Positions 18,737 through 30,032 of a stretch of 64,000 nucleotides of DNA are shown here, one piece after another; within the stretch, counting starts at the first letter, position 1, and every line of letters starts with the position of its first letter. The notes under the pieces were generated by a model, which was not told the origin of the DNA, searched no databases, and saw nothing but the letters and a program-made list of their open reading frames with translations. The position numbers and the translations under genes are program-made. This DNA comes from an uncultured Stenotrophomonas sp. (GTDB lineage Bacteria > Pseudomonadota > Gammaproteobacteria > Xanthomonadales > Xanthomonadaceae), in the NCBI GenBank assembly GCA_900078405.1, contig FLTS01000001.1:1078626-1142625 (forward strand). Reading direction: 5' to 3'.

Positions 18737-19462
18737 TCAGTGGCGGGCACGGCGGGTGCGTTTCCCACCGTTGCCATGCGCCGTCGCGCGGCTCTGCGCG
18801 AACTCCGGGAAGGCCTCGGCCAGCGGCATCGCATCCGGCAGGATGTAGAAAACCCCACCCTGTTCGAACGTCAGGCGGATGATCCGCTCGTAGAACCCGG
18901 GCGAAACGTTGATGCAACCGTGGGTGACGCGGTTGTCGTCCGGCGAAGGCGATGCAAGGCGTTCGGGACGTCTCTCGGCAGGGACGCCGGTAGCGGTCGG
19001 GTGGATGGAAACCGCCGAATCATAGTCCACCCACAGCACCCGCCCGGCATCGATCGACGGGCCGAAACCGCCCACGAAGCGCCCCGCGGGCGTCGTGCGA
19101 TCCCGCCCCGGAATCTCGCGAAGCGCGAGACCGGCGACACCGGGGGCTATGTGGTCGCCGACCGCCGAGCCGAACAATGCCGGCGCCGCACCGCGGAGCC
19201 GGCCGTCGCCGCCGAACACCAGGATCTGTGCAGCGGCCTTGTCCATGATCGCGAAGGGATAACCTTCGCTGTCCCGGGTTGCGACAACCCAACCCGCGAG
19301 CTCGATTACCGTATCGGACACATCCTGGCCCTGCGGAAGCTGATCGACGGCGGCTGCCGGTTGTGCGGCGGCATCCCCGGCGCTGGCCACGCCGATGCTC
19401 GCGGATGCCAGCACCAGTGCAAGCATGGCATGAACGGCCCGGACTGAGGCGTATCTGTACAT
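18737..19462 (-). CDS. secreted L,D-transpeptidase (YkuD family)
   Basis: A 241-residue exported protein with a signal peptide (MYRYASVRAVHAMLALVLASASIGVASA) and a YkuD domain ending in the active-site motif NRVTHGCINVSPGFYE (THGC instead of the commoner SHGC). Preceding parts GDHIAPG, TTPAGRF and SAVSIHP fit the family. Such enzymes cross-link peptidoglycan stems or attach proteins to them in the periplasm. The next gene upstream on the same strand encodes a small Lpp-like lipoprotein, but that protein has no C-terminal lysine for Braun-type linkage. An upstream extension to 19531 is open but lacks signal-peptide features. Confidence 0.85.
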   Translation of the reverse strand: MYRYASVRAVHAMLALVLASASIGVASAGDAAAQPAAAVDQLPQGQDVSDTVIELAGWVVATRDSEGYPFAIMDKAAAQILVFGGDGRLRGAAPALFGSAVGDHIAPGVAGLALREIPGRDRTTPAGRFVGGFGPSIDAGRVLWVDYDSAVSIHPTATGVPAERRPERLASPSPDDNRVTHGCINVSPGFYERIIRLTFEQGGVFYILPDAMPLAEAFPEFAQSRATAHGNGGKRTRRARH

Positions 19463-19509
19463 ACGGATGGGGGGTTGCTCCTCGGGAACGGTGGCGGCAT
19501 GACGAAAGG

Positions 19510-19538
19510 AACCGGTGGCCGCAAGGGCCACCGGGTTC
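19510..19538 (-). terminator. terminator after the Lpp-like gene
   Basis: A GC-rich hairpin (read on the minus strand GGAACCCGGTGGCC ... GGCCACCGGTTCC, one bulge) followed by a short pyrimidine stretch, 34 bases after the Lpp-like stop codon and before the L,D-transpeptidase gene. The two genes may therefore be mostly separate transcripts. Confidence 0.65.
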
Positions 19539-19571
19539 CTGATTCAGGCGTTGCGAATCGTGCAACAGCGA

Positions 19572-19841
19572 CTAACCGCGCGCTGCACGGCGAGGTGCCG
19601 TTTCGAGCTGCTGGACGCGACCTTCGATCTGGTCCAGGCGTTGATTGGCCCGCTGCGCGGACTGGTTGGCGGATTCGGCGCTCTGCGCCGCGCCCTGTAC
19701 CCTCGAGTCGAGTTGATCGAGGCGTGTGTTGATCGTTGCAAAGTCGTCCTTGTAGGTGGCGCAGGCGCCAAGGCCCACGGTGACGGCGATCGCCACACCA
19801 AGCGTACGTGCCGTCTTCAGATGCTGTTTGGTCAGGAACAT
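19572..19841 (-). CDS. small Lpp/OprI-like alanine-zipper lipoprotein
   Basis: An 89-residue lipoprotein: signal peptide to about residue 26 with lipobox VGLGAC, then a helical heptad pattern (FATINTRLDQLDSRVQGAAQ, SAESANQSAQRANQRLDQIE) rich in Ala, Asn, Gln and Leu at zipper positions. This is the build of murein lipoproteins (OprI in pseudomonads), which trimerise in the periplasm. The C terminus is APRRAARG, without the terminal Lys through which Braun lipoprotein is bound to peptidoglycan, so covalent anchoring is unlikely. A Shine-Dalgarno (AGGAGG) lies just before the ATG on the minus strand. Confidence 0.8.
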   Translation of the reverse strand: MFLTKQHLKTARTLGVAIAVTVGLGACATYKDDFATINTRLDQLDSRVQGAAQSAESANQSAQRANQRLDQIEGRVQQLETAPRRAARG

Positions 19842-20047
19842 TCCACTCCTCCTTCTTCGGGGAGCTTGGAATATAGCGGTCTTTCAGACGAAGCCCTGAC
19901 CCGCCTTCAGCTGATGTTGGAACACGTGGACGGGCCGTGAAGGCCGAGCGTCAGCTGGCACTTGCCAACAGATCAAGGCCGGACATCGGCGGCACGCTGG
20001 CCGGGCCCCAATGGGTCAGATGGCTGGACGCCATCCGCAAACGAAAA

Positions 20048-20065
20048 GAGCCGCTTGTGCGGCTC
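20048..20065 (-). terminator. terminator of the OmpA-like gene
   Basis: 7-bp stem GAGCCGC/GCGGCTC with a 4-nt loop; on the minus strand it is followed by TTTTCG, 27 bases after the OmpA-like stop codon. The 19842-20047 stretch upstream holds no recognisable gene. Confidence 0.8.
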
Positions 20066-20091
20066 CCTTCGTCACCAACGCGTGGATCGGC

Positions 20092-20790
20092 TCACGAACG
20101 CAGCGGAATCACCCGGATCTCGACGCGGCGGTTCTGCGCGCGACCGGCCTCGGTGTCGTTGCTGGCGATCGGATAGGACTTGCCGGCGCCCAGCGTCTCG
20201 ATGCGCTCGCGCTGCACGCCCTGCGCGCTGAGGTAGGCGGCCACGGCGTCGGCGCGCTCCTTGGAGATGCGGTTGTTCACCGCGTCGGTGCCGATGCTGT
20301 CGGTGTGGCCGACCACTTCGATCATGGTCTGGTTGTACTCGGCCAAGGTCGAAGCCACGCCGTTGAGCGCGCCGTAGAACTGCGGCTTGAGCGTGGTCTT
20401 GTTGAAGTCGAAAGTGATGCCGTCGGGCAGGTTCAGGGTGATGTTGTCGCCCTGGCGCTGCACGTCGATGCCGGTGTTGGCGGTGCGCTCGCGCAGCGCG
20501 CGCTCCTGGCGGTCCTGGTAGTTGCCGACGGCCGCGCCGCCCAGCGCGCCGATGCCGGCACCGATCATCGCGTGCTGGCGGCGCTCGGTGGCGCTGCTGC
20601 CGCTGAGCAGGCCGGCGGCGGTACCGATGGCGGCGCCGATCAGCGCGCCCTTGCCGGTGCGGTTCTGCTGCTGGGTCGGGTTGCCGTAGGGGTCGCTCTG
20701 CACATACGAGCCGCCGGTGGCACAGGCCGAAAGCACCGCGGCGGCCACCAGGCCAATGGAGACGTTGCGGAAAGTGGTACGGGCAGTCAT
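20092..20790 (-). CDS. OmpA-family lipoprotein with glycine-zipper segment (YiaD-like)
   Basis: A 232-residue outer-membrane lipoprotein. Lipobox VLSACA at about 19-24; a glycine-zipper region (about 46-90: GKGALIGAAIGTAAGLLSG and MIGAGIGALGGAAVGNY); a C-terminal OmpA peptidoglycan-binding domain (about 115-230) with FDFNKTTLKP, VVGHTDSIGTDAVNNRISKERADAV and NRRVEIRV. The domain should bind diaminopimelate in peptidoglycan. The start at 20790 is supported by AAGGAGAG at good spacing; the longer open frame to 20901 is not needed. It has its own terminator downstream. Confidence 0.9.
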   Translation of the reverse strand: MTARTTFRNVSIGLVAAAVLSACATGGSYVQSDPYGNPTQQQNRTGKGALIGAAIGTAAGLLSGSSATERRQHAMIGAGIGALGGAAVGNYQDRQERALRERTANTGIDVQRQGDNITLNLPDGITFDFNKTTLKPQFYGALNGVASTLAEYNQTMIEVVGHTDSIGTDAVNNRISKERADAVAAYLSAQGVQRERIETLGAGKSYPIASNDTEAGRAQNRRVEIRVIPLRS

Positions 20791-20944
20791 GGGACTCTCC
20801 TTGCGTGGGCCGGCGCCGCCGGCATGGAATACGCCGGCAGCATAAACAGCGCGACGCGATAAGCGCATGACGATGCCGGCACCGTCACGGCCTCCATTCA
20901 TCTACCTGTCCACGCATTCATGGGCAGCACCAGGGCCCTCCCGC

Positions 20945-21388
20945 TCAGGATTCGCCGGCCGCTCTCCAGTCGGCGCTGTAGAGCTGCCAGTCGCCATCAT
21001 GCTCGCGCCAGCCACTGGTCACCTGCCAGAGCTGCCCGCGCTCGGGCAGGAAACCGCCGTTGCCGCCGGTCAGCAGCACGGTGAAGCGTACCGTGGCCGT
21101 GCCCTGTCCCATTTCCACCTCCAGCGGCCCGGTGCGCACACCGACCTTGGCATTGAGCAGCAACTGGCCGCGCAGCAGGCGTTCCAGTCCGTCGCGGTCC
21201 AGCCCGTCGTTGCCGATGAAGTCCGCCGCCACCCGTGCCATGAACGCCTTGGGCTGGCCGTTTTCCGCCGCTTCCTGCATCGCCGCCACCTCCCCGCGCA
21301 GGCGCTGCTCCGGCGCATGCCGGGCACAGGCGGCCAGCGCGCAGGCGATCAATGCAATACGCAGGCAGTTCAATACTGTTCGAGCCAT
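20945..21388 (-). CDS. small putative lipoprotein, NTF2-like fold suspected
   Basis: A 147-residue exported protein with signal peptide and lipobox ([10 protein letters not shown], Cys near 21). The rest is a mixed alpha/beta domain: [78 protein letters not shown]. The arrangement of an initial helix pair followed by antiparallel strands and a final W...DGDWQL strand is typical of NTF2/SnoaL-like proteins, but no specific family is recognised. A strong Shine-Dalgarno (AAGGGAGGGG) precedes the ATG at 21388. It is divergent from fadD. Confidence 0.65.
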   Translation of the reverse strand: MARTVLNCLRIALIACALAACARHAPEQRLRGEVAAMQEAAENGQPKAFMARVAADFIGNDGLDRDGLERLLRGQLLLNAKVGVRTGPLEVEMGQGTATVRFTVLLTGGNGGFLPERGQLWQVTSGWREHDGDWQLYSADWRAAGES

Positions 21389-21496
21389 CCCCCCTCCCTT
21401 CGCCTTTTCCATTCTGAACGGTATGCTGCCACCAACGGCGGCGCCGTGCCGGGCCGCACATTCGATACAAACCACATGCAAATCCTGGAGGGGAAG

Positions 21497-23179
21497 ATGA
21501 ATCGGGAACGTCCGTGGCTGCAGAGTTATCCCGCTGGCGTGCCGGCGGAGATCGATGTCGAGGAGTTCCGCTCCGTCGTCTCGGTGTTCGACGCTTCCGT
21601 CGCCCGCTTCCGCGACCGCCCCGCCTATTCCAACTTCGGCAAGACCCTCACCTACGGCGAGGCCGATGCGCTGGTCAGCCAGTTCGCCGCCTACCTGCTG
21701 GGCGAGCTGCAGCTGAAGAAGGGCGACCGCGTCGCGGTGATGATGCCCAACTGCCTGCAATACCCGATCGCCACCTTCGGCATCCTGCGCGCCGGCCTGA
21801 CCGTGGTGAACGTCAACCCGCTCTATACCGCGCGCGAGCTCAAGCACCAGCTGGTCGATGCCGGCGCCGCGGTGCTGGTGGTGGTGGACAACTTCGGCGA
21901 CACCGTGCAGCAGGTCATCGCCGACACCCCGGTCAAGCAGGTCGTCACCACCGGGCTGGGCGACATGCTCGGCTTCCCCAAGGGTGCGATCGTCAACTTC
22001 GTGCTCAAGTACGTGAAGAAGATGGTGCCGGACCATCACATCCCCGGCGCCATCCGCTTCCGCGAGGCACTGCGTCTGGGCAGCGGCCACACGCTGCCGC
22101 CGGTGGAGATCAGCCACGACGACATCGCCTTCCTGCAGTACACCGGTGGCACCACCGGCGTGGCCAAGGGCGCGATGCTCACCCACCGCAACCTGATCGC
22201 CAACATGCAGCAGGCCTCGGCGTGGATCTCCGCCTCCGGCGTCAAGCCCGGCGAGGAAGTCATCATCACCGCGTTGCCGCTGTACCACATCTTCGCGCTG
22301 ACCGCGAACGGGCTGGTCTTCATGAAGCTCGGCGGGCTCAACTACCTGATCACCAACCCGCGCGACATGAAGGGCTTCGTCAAGGAGCTCAAGGGCACCC
22401 GCTTCACCGCCATCACCGGCGTCAACACGCTGTTCAACGGCCTGCTCAACACGCCCGGCTTCGACGAGGTGGATTTCTCCGCGCTCAAGGTCACCCTCGG
22501 CGGCGGCATGGCGGTACAGCGCGCAGTGGCCGAGAAGTGGAAGAAGGTCACCGGCGTCACCCTGGTGGAAGCCTACGGCCTGACCGAGACGTCGCCGGCG
22601 GCGTGCATCAACCCGCTGGACCTGGCCGAATACAACGGCGCCATCGGCCTGCCCATCCCCTCCACCGATGCCTGCGTCAAGGACGATGACGGCAACATGG
22701 TCGCCACCGGCGAGGTCGGCGAACTGTGCATCCGCGGCCCGCAGGTGATGAAGGGCTACTGGCAACGCCCGGACGAAACCGCCAAGACCATCGATGCCGA
22801 TGGCTGGCTGCATACCGGCGACATGGCGAAGATGGACGAAAAGGGCTTCTTCTACATCGTCGACCGCAAGAAGGACATGATCCTGGTCTCGGGCTTCAAC
22901 GTGTACCCGAACGAGGTCGAGGACGTGATCGCGATGATGCCCGGCGTGCTGGAAGTGGCCGCGGTGGGTGTGCCGAGCGAGAAGTCCGGCGAGGTGGTCA
23001 AGGTGGTCATCGTCAAGAAGGACCCCAACCTGACCGAGGAGCAGGTCAAGGAGTTCGCCCGCGCCAACCTCACCGGCTACAAGCACCCGCGCATCGTCGA
23101 GTTCCGCACCGAACTGCCCAAGACCAACGTCGGCAAGATCCTGCGCCGCGAACTGCGCGACGCCCCGCCGCAGGCCTGA
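21497..23179 (+). CDS. fadD: long-chain fatty-acid-CoA ligase FadD
   Basis: ATP-dependent activation of fatty acids to acyl-CoA at the inner membrane, feeding beta-oxidation and, in xanthomonads, the supply of DSF-type signal precursors. The 560-residue product shows the ANL-superfamily motifs in order: [20 protein letters not shown] (AMP-binding P-loop), [40 protein letters not shown] and [21 protein letters not shown] (FACS signature), plus the C-terminal catalytic lysine in [18 protein letters not shown] lies 3-9 bases before the ATG at 21497. A 24-base gap separates it from the next gene, so the two are probably co-transcribed. Confidence 0.95.
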   Translation: MNRERPWLQSYPAGVPAEIDVEEFRSVVSVFDASVARFRDRPAYSNFGKTLTYGEADALVSQFAAYLLGELQLKKGDRVAVMMPNCLQYPIATFGILRAGLTVVNVNPLYTARELKHQLVDAGAAVLVVVDNFGDTVQQVIADTPVKQVVTTGLGDMLGFPKGAIVNFVLKYVKKMVPDHHIPGAIRFREALRLGSGHTLPPVEISHDDIAFLQYTGGTTGVAKGAMLTHRNLIANMQQASAWISASGVKPGEEVIITALPLYHIFALTANGLVFMKLGGLNYLITNPRDMKGFVKELKGTRFTAITGVNTLFNGLLNTPGFDEVDFSALKVTLGGGMAVQRAVAEKWKKVTGVTLVEAYGLTETSPAACINPLDLAEYNGAIGLPIPSTDACVKDDDGNMVATGEVGELCIRGPQVMKGYWQRPDETAKTIDADGWLHTGDMAKMDEKGFFYIVDRKKDMILVSGFNVYPNEVEDVIAMMPGVLEVAAVGVPSEKSGEVVKVVIVKKDPNLTEEQVKEFARANLTGYKHPRIVEFRTELPKTNVGKILRRELRDAPPQA

Positions 23180-23203
23180 CCCCTCCCATCACAGGAACCA
23201 CCC

Positions 23204-23566
23204 ATGAGCGACCCCGTACTGGAAGTGGTCATCAAGCTGGCCGAAAGCAGCCCCGAAATCGACATCCCGGTCACCCTGACCGTGGGTGGCCTGCTGATCT
23301 CCGGGCGCGTCATCAGCCGCGAGAACTACATGCAGGAGAACTGGCTCACCGCCAGCATCGAGGAAGGCATCAAGCAGGCGCTGGAGCAGATCGGCGAGGA
23401 CCCCAAGCCCGCCGACGGCCACCGCCACTACATCCACCTGCGCGACGTGCGCTATTTCTCGCCGGGCCAGTCACCGACCCCGAGCGTGGGTACGGTGACC
23501 TGCCGCATTGCGCTGGCGCACGTTTCCGCCTTCCACTTCGGCTTCCTGTCACTGGCCGAGGGCTGA
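23204..23566 (+). CDS. small conserved protein, GvpU-like
   Basis: A 120-residue soluble protein: LEVVIKLAESSPEIDIPVTL, VGGLLISGRVISRENYM, WLTASIEEGIKQALEQIGED, YIHLRDVRYFSPGQ and a C-terminal VTCRIALAHVSAFHFGFLSL. The VGGLLISG-x-ISRENY stretch resembles proteins annotated as gas vesicle accessory protein GvpU in proteobacteria, but no other gas-vesicle gene is present, so a gas-vesicle role is unlikely. The position directly after fadD suggests co-expression. The function is unknown. Confidence 0.5.
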   Translation: MSDPVLEVVIKLAESSPEIDIPVTLTVGGLLISGRVISRENYMQENWLTASIEEGIKQALEQIGEDPKPADGHRHYIHLRDVRYFSPGQSPTPSVGTVTCRIALAHVSAFHFGFLSLAEG

Positions 23567-23582
23567 GCCTCAGCGCGGGCCC

Positions 23583-23652
23583 CGTAGATGCGGGGCTTGC
23601 CCCCGCCGCATGGGGCTTCGCCGGGAAAGCCCTGTATGGGGCAAGCCCCATA
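23583..23652. repeat. REP dimer, GTAG-(A/G)TGCGGGGC head (copy 1)
   Basis: GTAGATGCGGGGCTTGCCCCC, then a second half GTATGGGGCAAGCCCCATAC, joined by the central spacer GGCTTCGCCGGGAAAGCCC. Each half is itself a hairpin. Lies between the GvpU-like gene and lysS. Confidence 0.8.
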
Positions 23653-23676
23653 CCGACGGATCCCCGTTTGTAATGA

Positions 23677-23707
23677 AAAGGGCCTTGCCATGCCGGCAAG
23701 GCCCTTT
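23677..23707. terminator. bidirectional terminator between GvpU-like gene and lysS
   Basis: A perfect 13-bp stem AAAGGGCCTTGCC/GGCAAGGCCCTTT with a 5-nt loop. It is followed by a T-run on both strands (TTTCG on plus, TTTTCATT on minus), so it can end lysS and the fadD transcript. Confidence 0.9.
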
Positions 23708-23730
23708 CGTTTCCGCCATCGGCGATGCGC

Positions 23731-25331
<1,601 letters not shown>

Positions 25332-25371
25332 GGCGGCGATGTTCGGTGCGTGGTGGATTTTTCTGGCTTCC

Positions 25372-25440
25372 TGCAGGAGCGACGTCAGTCGCGATGAAGC
25401 TTTACCGGTAAACCCGGTCGCGACTTACGTCGCTCCTACA
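25372..25440. repeat. REP dimer, GTAGGAGCGACG head (copy 2)
   Basis: Arms 25372-25394 (TGCAGGAGCGACGTCAGTCG...) and 25418-25440 (...TTACGTCGCTCCTACA) with the central spacer AGCTTTACCGGTAAACCC. One arm has GCAG in place of GTAG. It lies between prfB and lysS, where it could form a hairpin in a shared transcript. Confidence 0.88.
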
Positions 25441-25458
25441 GGGGGCAAAACGAGGTGT

Positions 25459-26584
25459 TTACGCGTCGATGCGCTTGGAACCGGCTTCCAGGCCGGACTT
25501 CAGGCTGGCCTCGACGAACTCGTCCAGGTCGCCGTCCAGCACCTTCTGCGTGTCGCTGCGCTCGATGCCGGTGCGCAGGTCCTTGATGCGGCTCTGGTCG
25601 AGCACGTAGTTGCGGATCTGGCTGCCCCAGCCGATGTCGGACTTGGTGGCTTCCAGCGCATCACGCTCGGCATTGCGCTTTTGCACTTCCAGTTCGTACA
25701 GCTTGGCTGCCAGCATCTTCATCGCGCGGTCGCGGTTGGCATGCTGGCTGCGCTCGGTCTGGCAGGCCACCACCGTGTTGGTCGGCACGTGGGTGATACG
25801 CACCGCCGACTCGGTCTTGTTGACGTGCTGGCCACCGGCACCCGAGGAACGGTACACGTCGGTCTTCAGGTCGGCCGGGTTGATATCGATGTCGATGCTG
25901 TCATCCACTTCCGGCGACACGAACACCGAGGTGAAGCTGGTATGGCGGCGGTTGTCCGAGTCGAACGGGCTCTTGCGCACCAGCCGGTGCACGCCGATCT
26001 CGGTCTTCAGCCAGCCATAGGCGAAGTCGCCCTCGACGCGGAAGGTCGCCGACTTGATGCCGGCCACGTCGCCGCCGGAGACTTCCAGCAGTTCGGTCTT
26101 CCAGCCACGGCTCTCGGCCCAGCGCAGGTACATGCGCAGCAGGATCTCGGCCCAGTCCTGCGCCTCGGTACCGCCGGCACCGGCCTGGATGTCGACGAAG
26201 GCGTTGGCCGAATCCATCTGCCCGGAAAACATGCGCTGGAATTCCAGCTTCTCGATCTGCGTCTGGTACCTGTCCAGGTCGGCGACCACCGCCAGCGCGG
26301 TGTCCTCGTCCTGCTCGCTCTCGGCCAGCTCCAGCAGCTCGGTGCACTCGGTCATGCCGTCGAGCACGGCGGCGATGCCGACCACGGTCTTCTCCAGCAG
26401 GGAGCGCTCGCGGCCCAGGTTCTGCGCGTATTCGGCGTTGTTCCAGATGTCCGGGTTTTCCAGCTCCCGGGTTACTTCCTCAAGGCGTTCTTTCTTGACG
26501 TCGTAGTCAAAGATACCCCCTGAGCGAGACCACCCGATCGGTCAGATCGGCGATTCGCTGGCGGACGGGATTCAGTTCGATCAT
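25459..26584 (-). CDS. prfB: peptide chain release factor 2 (RF2), with programmed +1 frameshift
   Basis: Recognises UGA and UAA stop codons and triggers peptide release. The gene is read in two pieces: ATG at 26584 and 25 codons ([20 protein letters not shown]...), an in-frame TGA at 26509-26507, then a +1 shift into the long frame beginning [20 protein letters not shown], giving about 374 residues. The stop-codon recognition tripeptide SPF ([11 protein letters not shown]) and the catalytic GGQ ([20 protein letters not shown]) are both present. Annotation from the first ATG in the long frame (26385) would wrongly remove the N-terminal domain. It lies upstream of lysS as in E. coli. Confidence 0.96.
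26506..26521 (-). promoter_or_regulatory. RF2 autoregulatory +1 frameshift signal
   Basis: On the minus strand the bases read AGGGGGTATCTTTGAC: an internal Shine-Dalgarno (AGGGGG), three bases, the slippery CTT codon, the TGA stop and a following C. This is the canonical arrangement in which low RF2 lets the ribosome slip +1 at CTT-TGA, so RF2 adjusts its own synthesis. Confidence 0.97.
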
Positions 26585-26772
26585 GGTCGGCTCGTGGCAA
26601 TGCAGACAAGCTGGCGATTCTAGCATTCCGCGCCGCGCCTTGACTTCCGCGGCACCCTGCCGACGCTGGCCGATCGGCACGGGAAAGTGCCGCTAGAATC
26701 CCGTCACACCGCGCATCCGCACGGCGTCCCGATACCGGGCAATGCCCGGATTCCCAACCAAGGAAAAATCAA

Positions 26773-28125
26773 GTGAAGCAACTCACAGCAGGATTGCTGG
26801 GCCTTGCCATCGCCGGCAGCTTGAGCTCTCTCGCCCATGCCGCCACCCCGATCCGCCCGCTGGCCAGCAATGGCACCGTCGACGGCGAGATCACCTCCTC
26901 CACCGCGCTGAACTACAGCGACGGCAGCCGCAGCCAGGTGTTCTCGCTGCAACTGGCCGCCGGCCAGGCCGTGTCGCTGAAACTGGACGGCCCGCTGAAC
27001 GGCGCCCTTTCCGTGTTCCAGCGCGACATCCTGGTCAACCGCTCCAGCGGCTGCGGCTGCGGCGAAGGCAGCGGCACGCAACTGAGCTTCCGCGCCGACA
27101 AGGCCGGGCAGTACCTGGTCGCGGTCAGCGGCGCCGACGCCCGCGCGTTCGGTCCGTTCCACCTGAGCGCCGAGCCCATCGTCGCCTACGACGGCAAGCC
27201 GCTGGCCGCCGGCCAGCGCATCACCGACTGGCTGCTCGGCAGCAGCCAGAACTACACCCTGCAGGTGGACCAGCCGGGCCTGTACACCATCAACCTTGAA
27301 TCGGACGCGTTCGACACCCGGCTCGAATTGTCCGGTGACAGCCTGTCGCTGGAAGACGACGACGGCGGCAACCGCACCAACTCGCGCCTGGTCACGCCGC
27401 TGCAGCCGGGCAGCTACACCCTGACCGCTCGCTCCTTCTCTGAGGAGAACGGCGCCTTCTACCTCGACGTGCGGCAGACGGCCATTCCCGAAGGCATGGC
27501 GTTCGATGACGGCAGCCCCCTGCCCGTCGACGGCACGGTCAGCGGCTTCATCGGCAGTGACGAAACCCGCAGCTTCGTGTTCAGCCTGCCCGAGCGCCGC
27601 CGCGTCCAATTCGACGCCAGCGGCAGCGAACTGGACAGCTACCTGACCCTGCAGGGCCCCGACTTCACGCTGAGCGACGACGACGGTGGCAACGGTGTCG
27701 ACGCGCGCCTGACGCAGGTGCTGGAGCCGGGCGAATACAACGTCTCGGTGCGCTCGATGAACAGCAGCGGCGGCATCTTCCAGCTCGCCACCAGCACCGC
27801 ACCGGCGCCGGATGGCCCGGCCCAGCCGGCGCTGGTGCTGGGCCGCGAAACCAGTGGCCAGCTGGTTTCCGGGCTGCGCAACCTCTATACGCTGGAGATC
27901 CCGCGCAAGGGCAGCTACGTCATCCGCATGACCGGCATCAACGGGCTGGACGGCATGGTCACGCTGATGCGCGACGGCGAGGAAGTCGCCTCGCAGGACG
28001 ATGGCGACGGCAGCCTCGATCCGAACCTGGAAGTCGAACTGGAGCCGGGCCGCTATGTATTGATGGCGCACAGCTTCGACGCCTCGGCCAGCGGCAGCTA
28101 CCGCCTGCTGGTACGTCGCAAGTAA
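26773..28125 (+). CDS. secreted PPC-like (pre-peptidase C-terminal) repeat protein
   Basis: A 450-residue exported protein with a signal peptide (MKQLTAGLLGLAIAGSLSSLAHA, cleaved before ATPIRP). The body has about four beta-sandwich repeats of PPC type, each with the FSLQLAAGQ/YTLQVDQPGLYTI/FVFSLPERRRVQFDA opening, a DDDGG-type acidic turn (LEDDDGGN, SDDDGGNGVDAR, SQDDGDGSLDP) and a closing LxPGSYTLTARS / LEPGEYNVSVRS / LEPGRYVLMAHS strand. The acidic turns suggest calcium binding. There is no protease domain, so it is probably a periplasmic or secreted carbohydrate- or surface-binding protein. It starts with GTG at 26773 behind an AAGGAA site. Confidence 0.75.
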   Translation: MKQLTAGLLGLAIAGSLSSLAHAATPIRPLASNGTVDGEITSSTALNYSDGSRSQVFSLQLAAGQAVSLKLDGPLNGALSVFQRDILVNRSSGCGCGEGSGTQLSFRADKAGQYLVAVSGADARAFGPFHLSAEPIVAYDGKPLAAGQRITDWLLGSSQNYTLQVDQPGLYTINLESDAFDTRLELSGDSLSLEDDDGGNRTNSRLVTPLQPGSYTLTARSFSEENGAFYLDVRQTAIPEGMAFDDGSPLPVDGTVSGFIGSDETRSFVFSLPERRRVQFDASGSELDSYLTLQGPDFTLSDDDGGNGVDARLTQVLEPGEYNVSVRSMNSSGGIFQLATSTAPAPDGPAQPALVLGRETSGQLVSGLRNLYTLEIPRKGSYVIRMTGINGLDGMVTLMRDGEEVASQDDGDGSLDPNLEVELEPGRYVLMAHSFDASASGSYRLLVRRK

Positions 28126-28131
28126 GGCAAG

Positions 28132-28159
28132 CGGAGCCGGTCGCACATGGCCGGCTCCG
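28132..28159 (+). terminator. hairpin between PPC-like and DUF1176-like genes
   Basis: A 9-bp stem CGGAGCCGG/CCGGCTCCG, 7 bases after the stop of the upstream gene; no strong T-run follows, so read-through into the next gene is likely. Confidence 0.5.
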
Positions 28160-28176
28160 TTCCGCAAGGAGCATCC

Positions 28177-29214
28177 ATGACCCTCGTCCGCCCGTTGCTT
28201 TGCACCATCGCCCTCCTCTCCTCGGCCGCCACCACCCACACGACCGACAACGGCCTGGAGTTCTCCCACGCCGACTGGCAATTGGTCTGCGACAACACCC
28301 GCACCTGCCGCGCGGCCGGCTATGCACCCGAATATGGCGAAGATGGCGCCAGCGTGCTGCTCACCAGGCACGCCGGCCCCGGCCAGCCGGTCAATGCCGA
28401 ACTGCAGGTGAGCGATACCGACGAACCGGCCGCCGCCGACCTGCACCTGCACATCGACGGCAATGACCTCGGCGTACTCGGCACCGCCAAACAAGGCGGC
28501 TACGCACTGGGCACGGCCCAGACCACGGCCCTGCTGGCGGCACTGCTGCGCGACAGCCGCATCCACGTCGAGCACCAAGAGGGCAGGCGTTGGGAGCTGT
28601 CCGATCAGGGCGCGGCGGCGGCATTGCTGAAAATGGATGAATTCCAGGGCCGGCTGGACACACCGGGCGCACTGGTGCGCAGGGGAACCCGCAACGAAGC
28701 ATCGGTACCGCCGTCCTTGCCGGCACCGGTGGTGTTCCGCCCCCCATTGGCGCCGCCACACCCCGGCGACGGCGCGCTGGCCCGTTCACCGGAACTACGG
28801 ACCGCCCTGCGCGCCACGCTGGACGGCGCCCACTGCGAACGCTTCGATGAACTTCCCGCCGACACGCCATTGCAGGTGGATCGCCTCGACGGCCACAGGG
28901 TGCTGGTTTCCACCCCGTGCTGGCTGGCCATCTACAACGCAGGCTCGGGCTACTGGATCGCCAATGACCATGCGCCCTTCCAACCACAACTGGTGACCAC
29001 CCGCGGCACCGACTACGACGCCGGCCAGATCAGCGCCGACCACAAGGGACGCGGACTGGGCGATTGCTGGTCGCACACCGGCTGGACCTGGGACGGCAGC
29101 CACTTCGTGCTGACCTCCGACTACCAGACCGGCATGTGCCGTGGCATGCCCGGCGGCTTCTGGGTGCTGCCGACGCTGGTCAGCGAGGTGCTGGACCAGG
29201 CAACGACGGAGTGA
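28177..29214 (+). CDS. exported DUF1176-family protein
   Basis: A 345-residue protein with a short signal peptide (MTLVRPLLCTIALLSSAATT) followed by the DUF1176 pattern: FSHADWQLVCDNTRTCRAAGY, paired cysteines, LDGAHCERFDELP, LVSTPCWLAIYNAGSGYWI and a C-terminal KGRGLGDCWSHTGWTWDGSHF with TGMCRGMPGGFW. The conserved cysteine pairs and tryptophans point to a disulfide-bonded periplasmic protein of unknown function. AAGGAG precedes the ATG at 28177; it probably shares a transcript with the PPC-like gene. It converges on dcd. Confidence 0.8.
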   Translation: MTLVRPLLCTIALLSSAATTHTTDNGLEFSHADWQLVCDNTRTCRAAGYAPEYGEDGASVLLTRHAGPGQPVNAELQVSDTDEPAAADLHLHIDGNDLGVLGTAKQGGYALGTAQTTALLAALLRDSRIHVEHQEGRRWELSDQGAAAALLKMDEFQGRLDTPGALVRRGTRNEASVPPSLPAPVVFRPPLAPPHPGDGALARSPELRTALRATLDGAHCERFDELPADTPLQVDRLDGHRVLVSTPCWLAIYNAGSGYWIANDHAPFQPQLVTTRGTDYDAGQISADHKGRGLGDCWSHTGWTWDGSHFVLTSDYQTGMCRGMPGGFWVLPTLVSEVLDQATTE

Positions 29215-29256
29215 TCGAAGTGCGCGGGCACCGCAGGCAGGTACCCCACGCCACCC

Positions 29257-29844
<588 letters not shown>

Positions 29845-29933
29845 TCGGTGTCCCAATGCCTGCAGGAGGCGCAATTCTAGCCTGTTGCGCGCGCGGCAAA
29901 GCGCCCTGAACGCAGATGCCATGCCTCGCATGA

Positions 29934-30011
29934 CGTAGGTGCGGGGTGCGGGACTTGCCCCGCATGATGCTTTCCCGGTGAAGCCCCGTACGGGGGCAAG
30001 CCCCGCACCTG
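29934..30011. repeat. REP dimer, GTAGGTGCGGGG head (copy 2)
   Basis: Starts CGTAGGTGCGGGG, with an extra few bases in the first half, and ends CGGGGGCAAGCCCCGCACCT. The central spacer is TGCTTTCCCGGTGAAGCCCC. Lies between apbC and dcd. Confidence 0.82.
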
Positions 30012-30032
30012 CGATTAAAGAAGGCCCGTGGA

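Noticed and set aside
23204..23566. Gas-vesicle gene cluster
   Set aside because: Only one GvpU-like small protein is present, with no gvpA or other structural genes.
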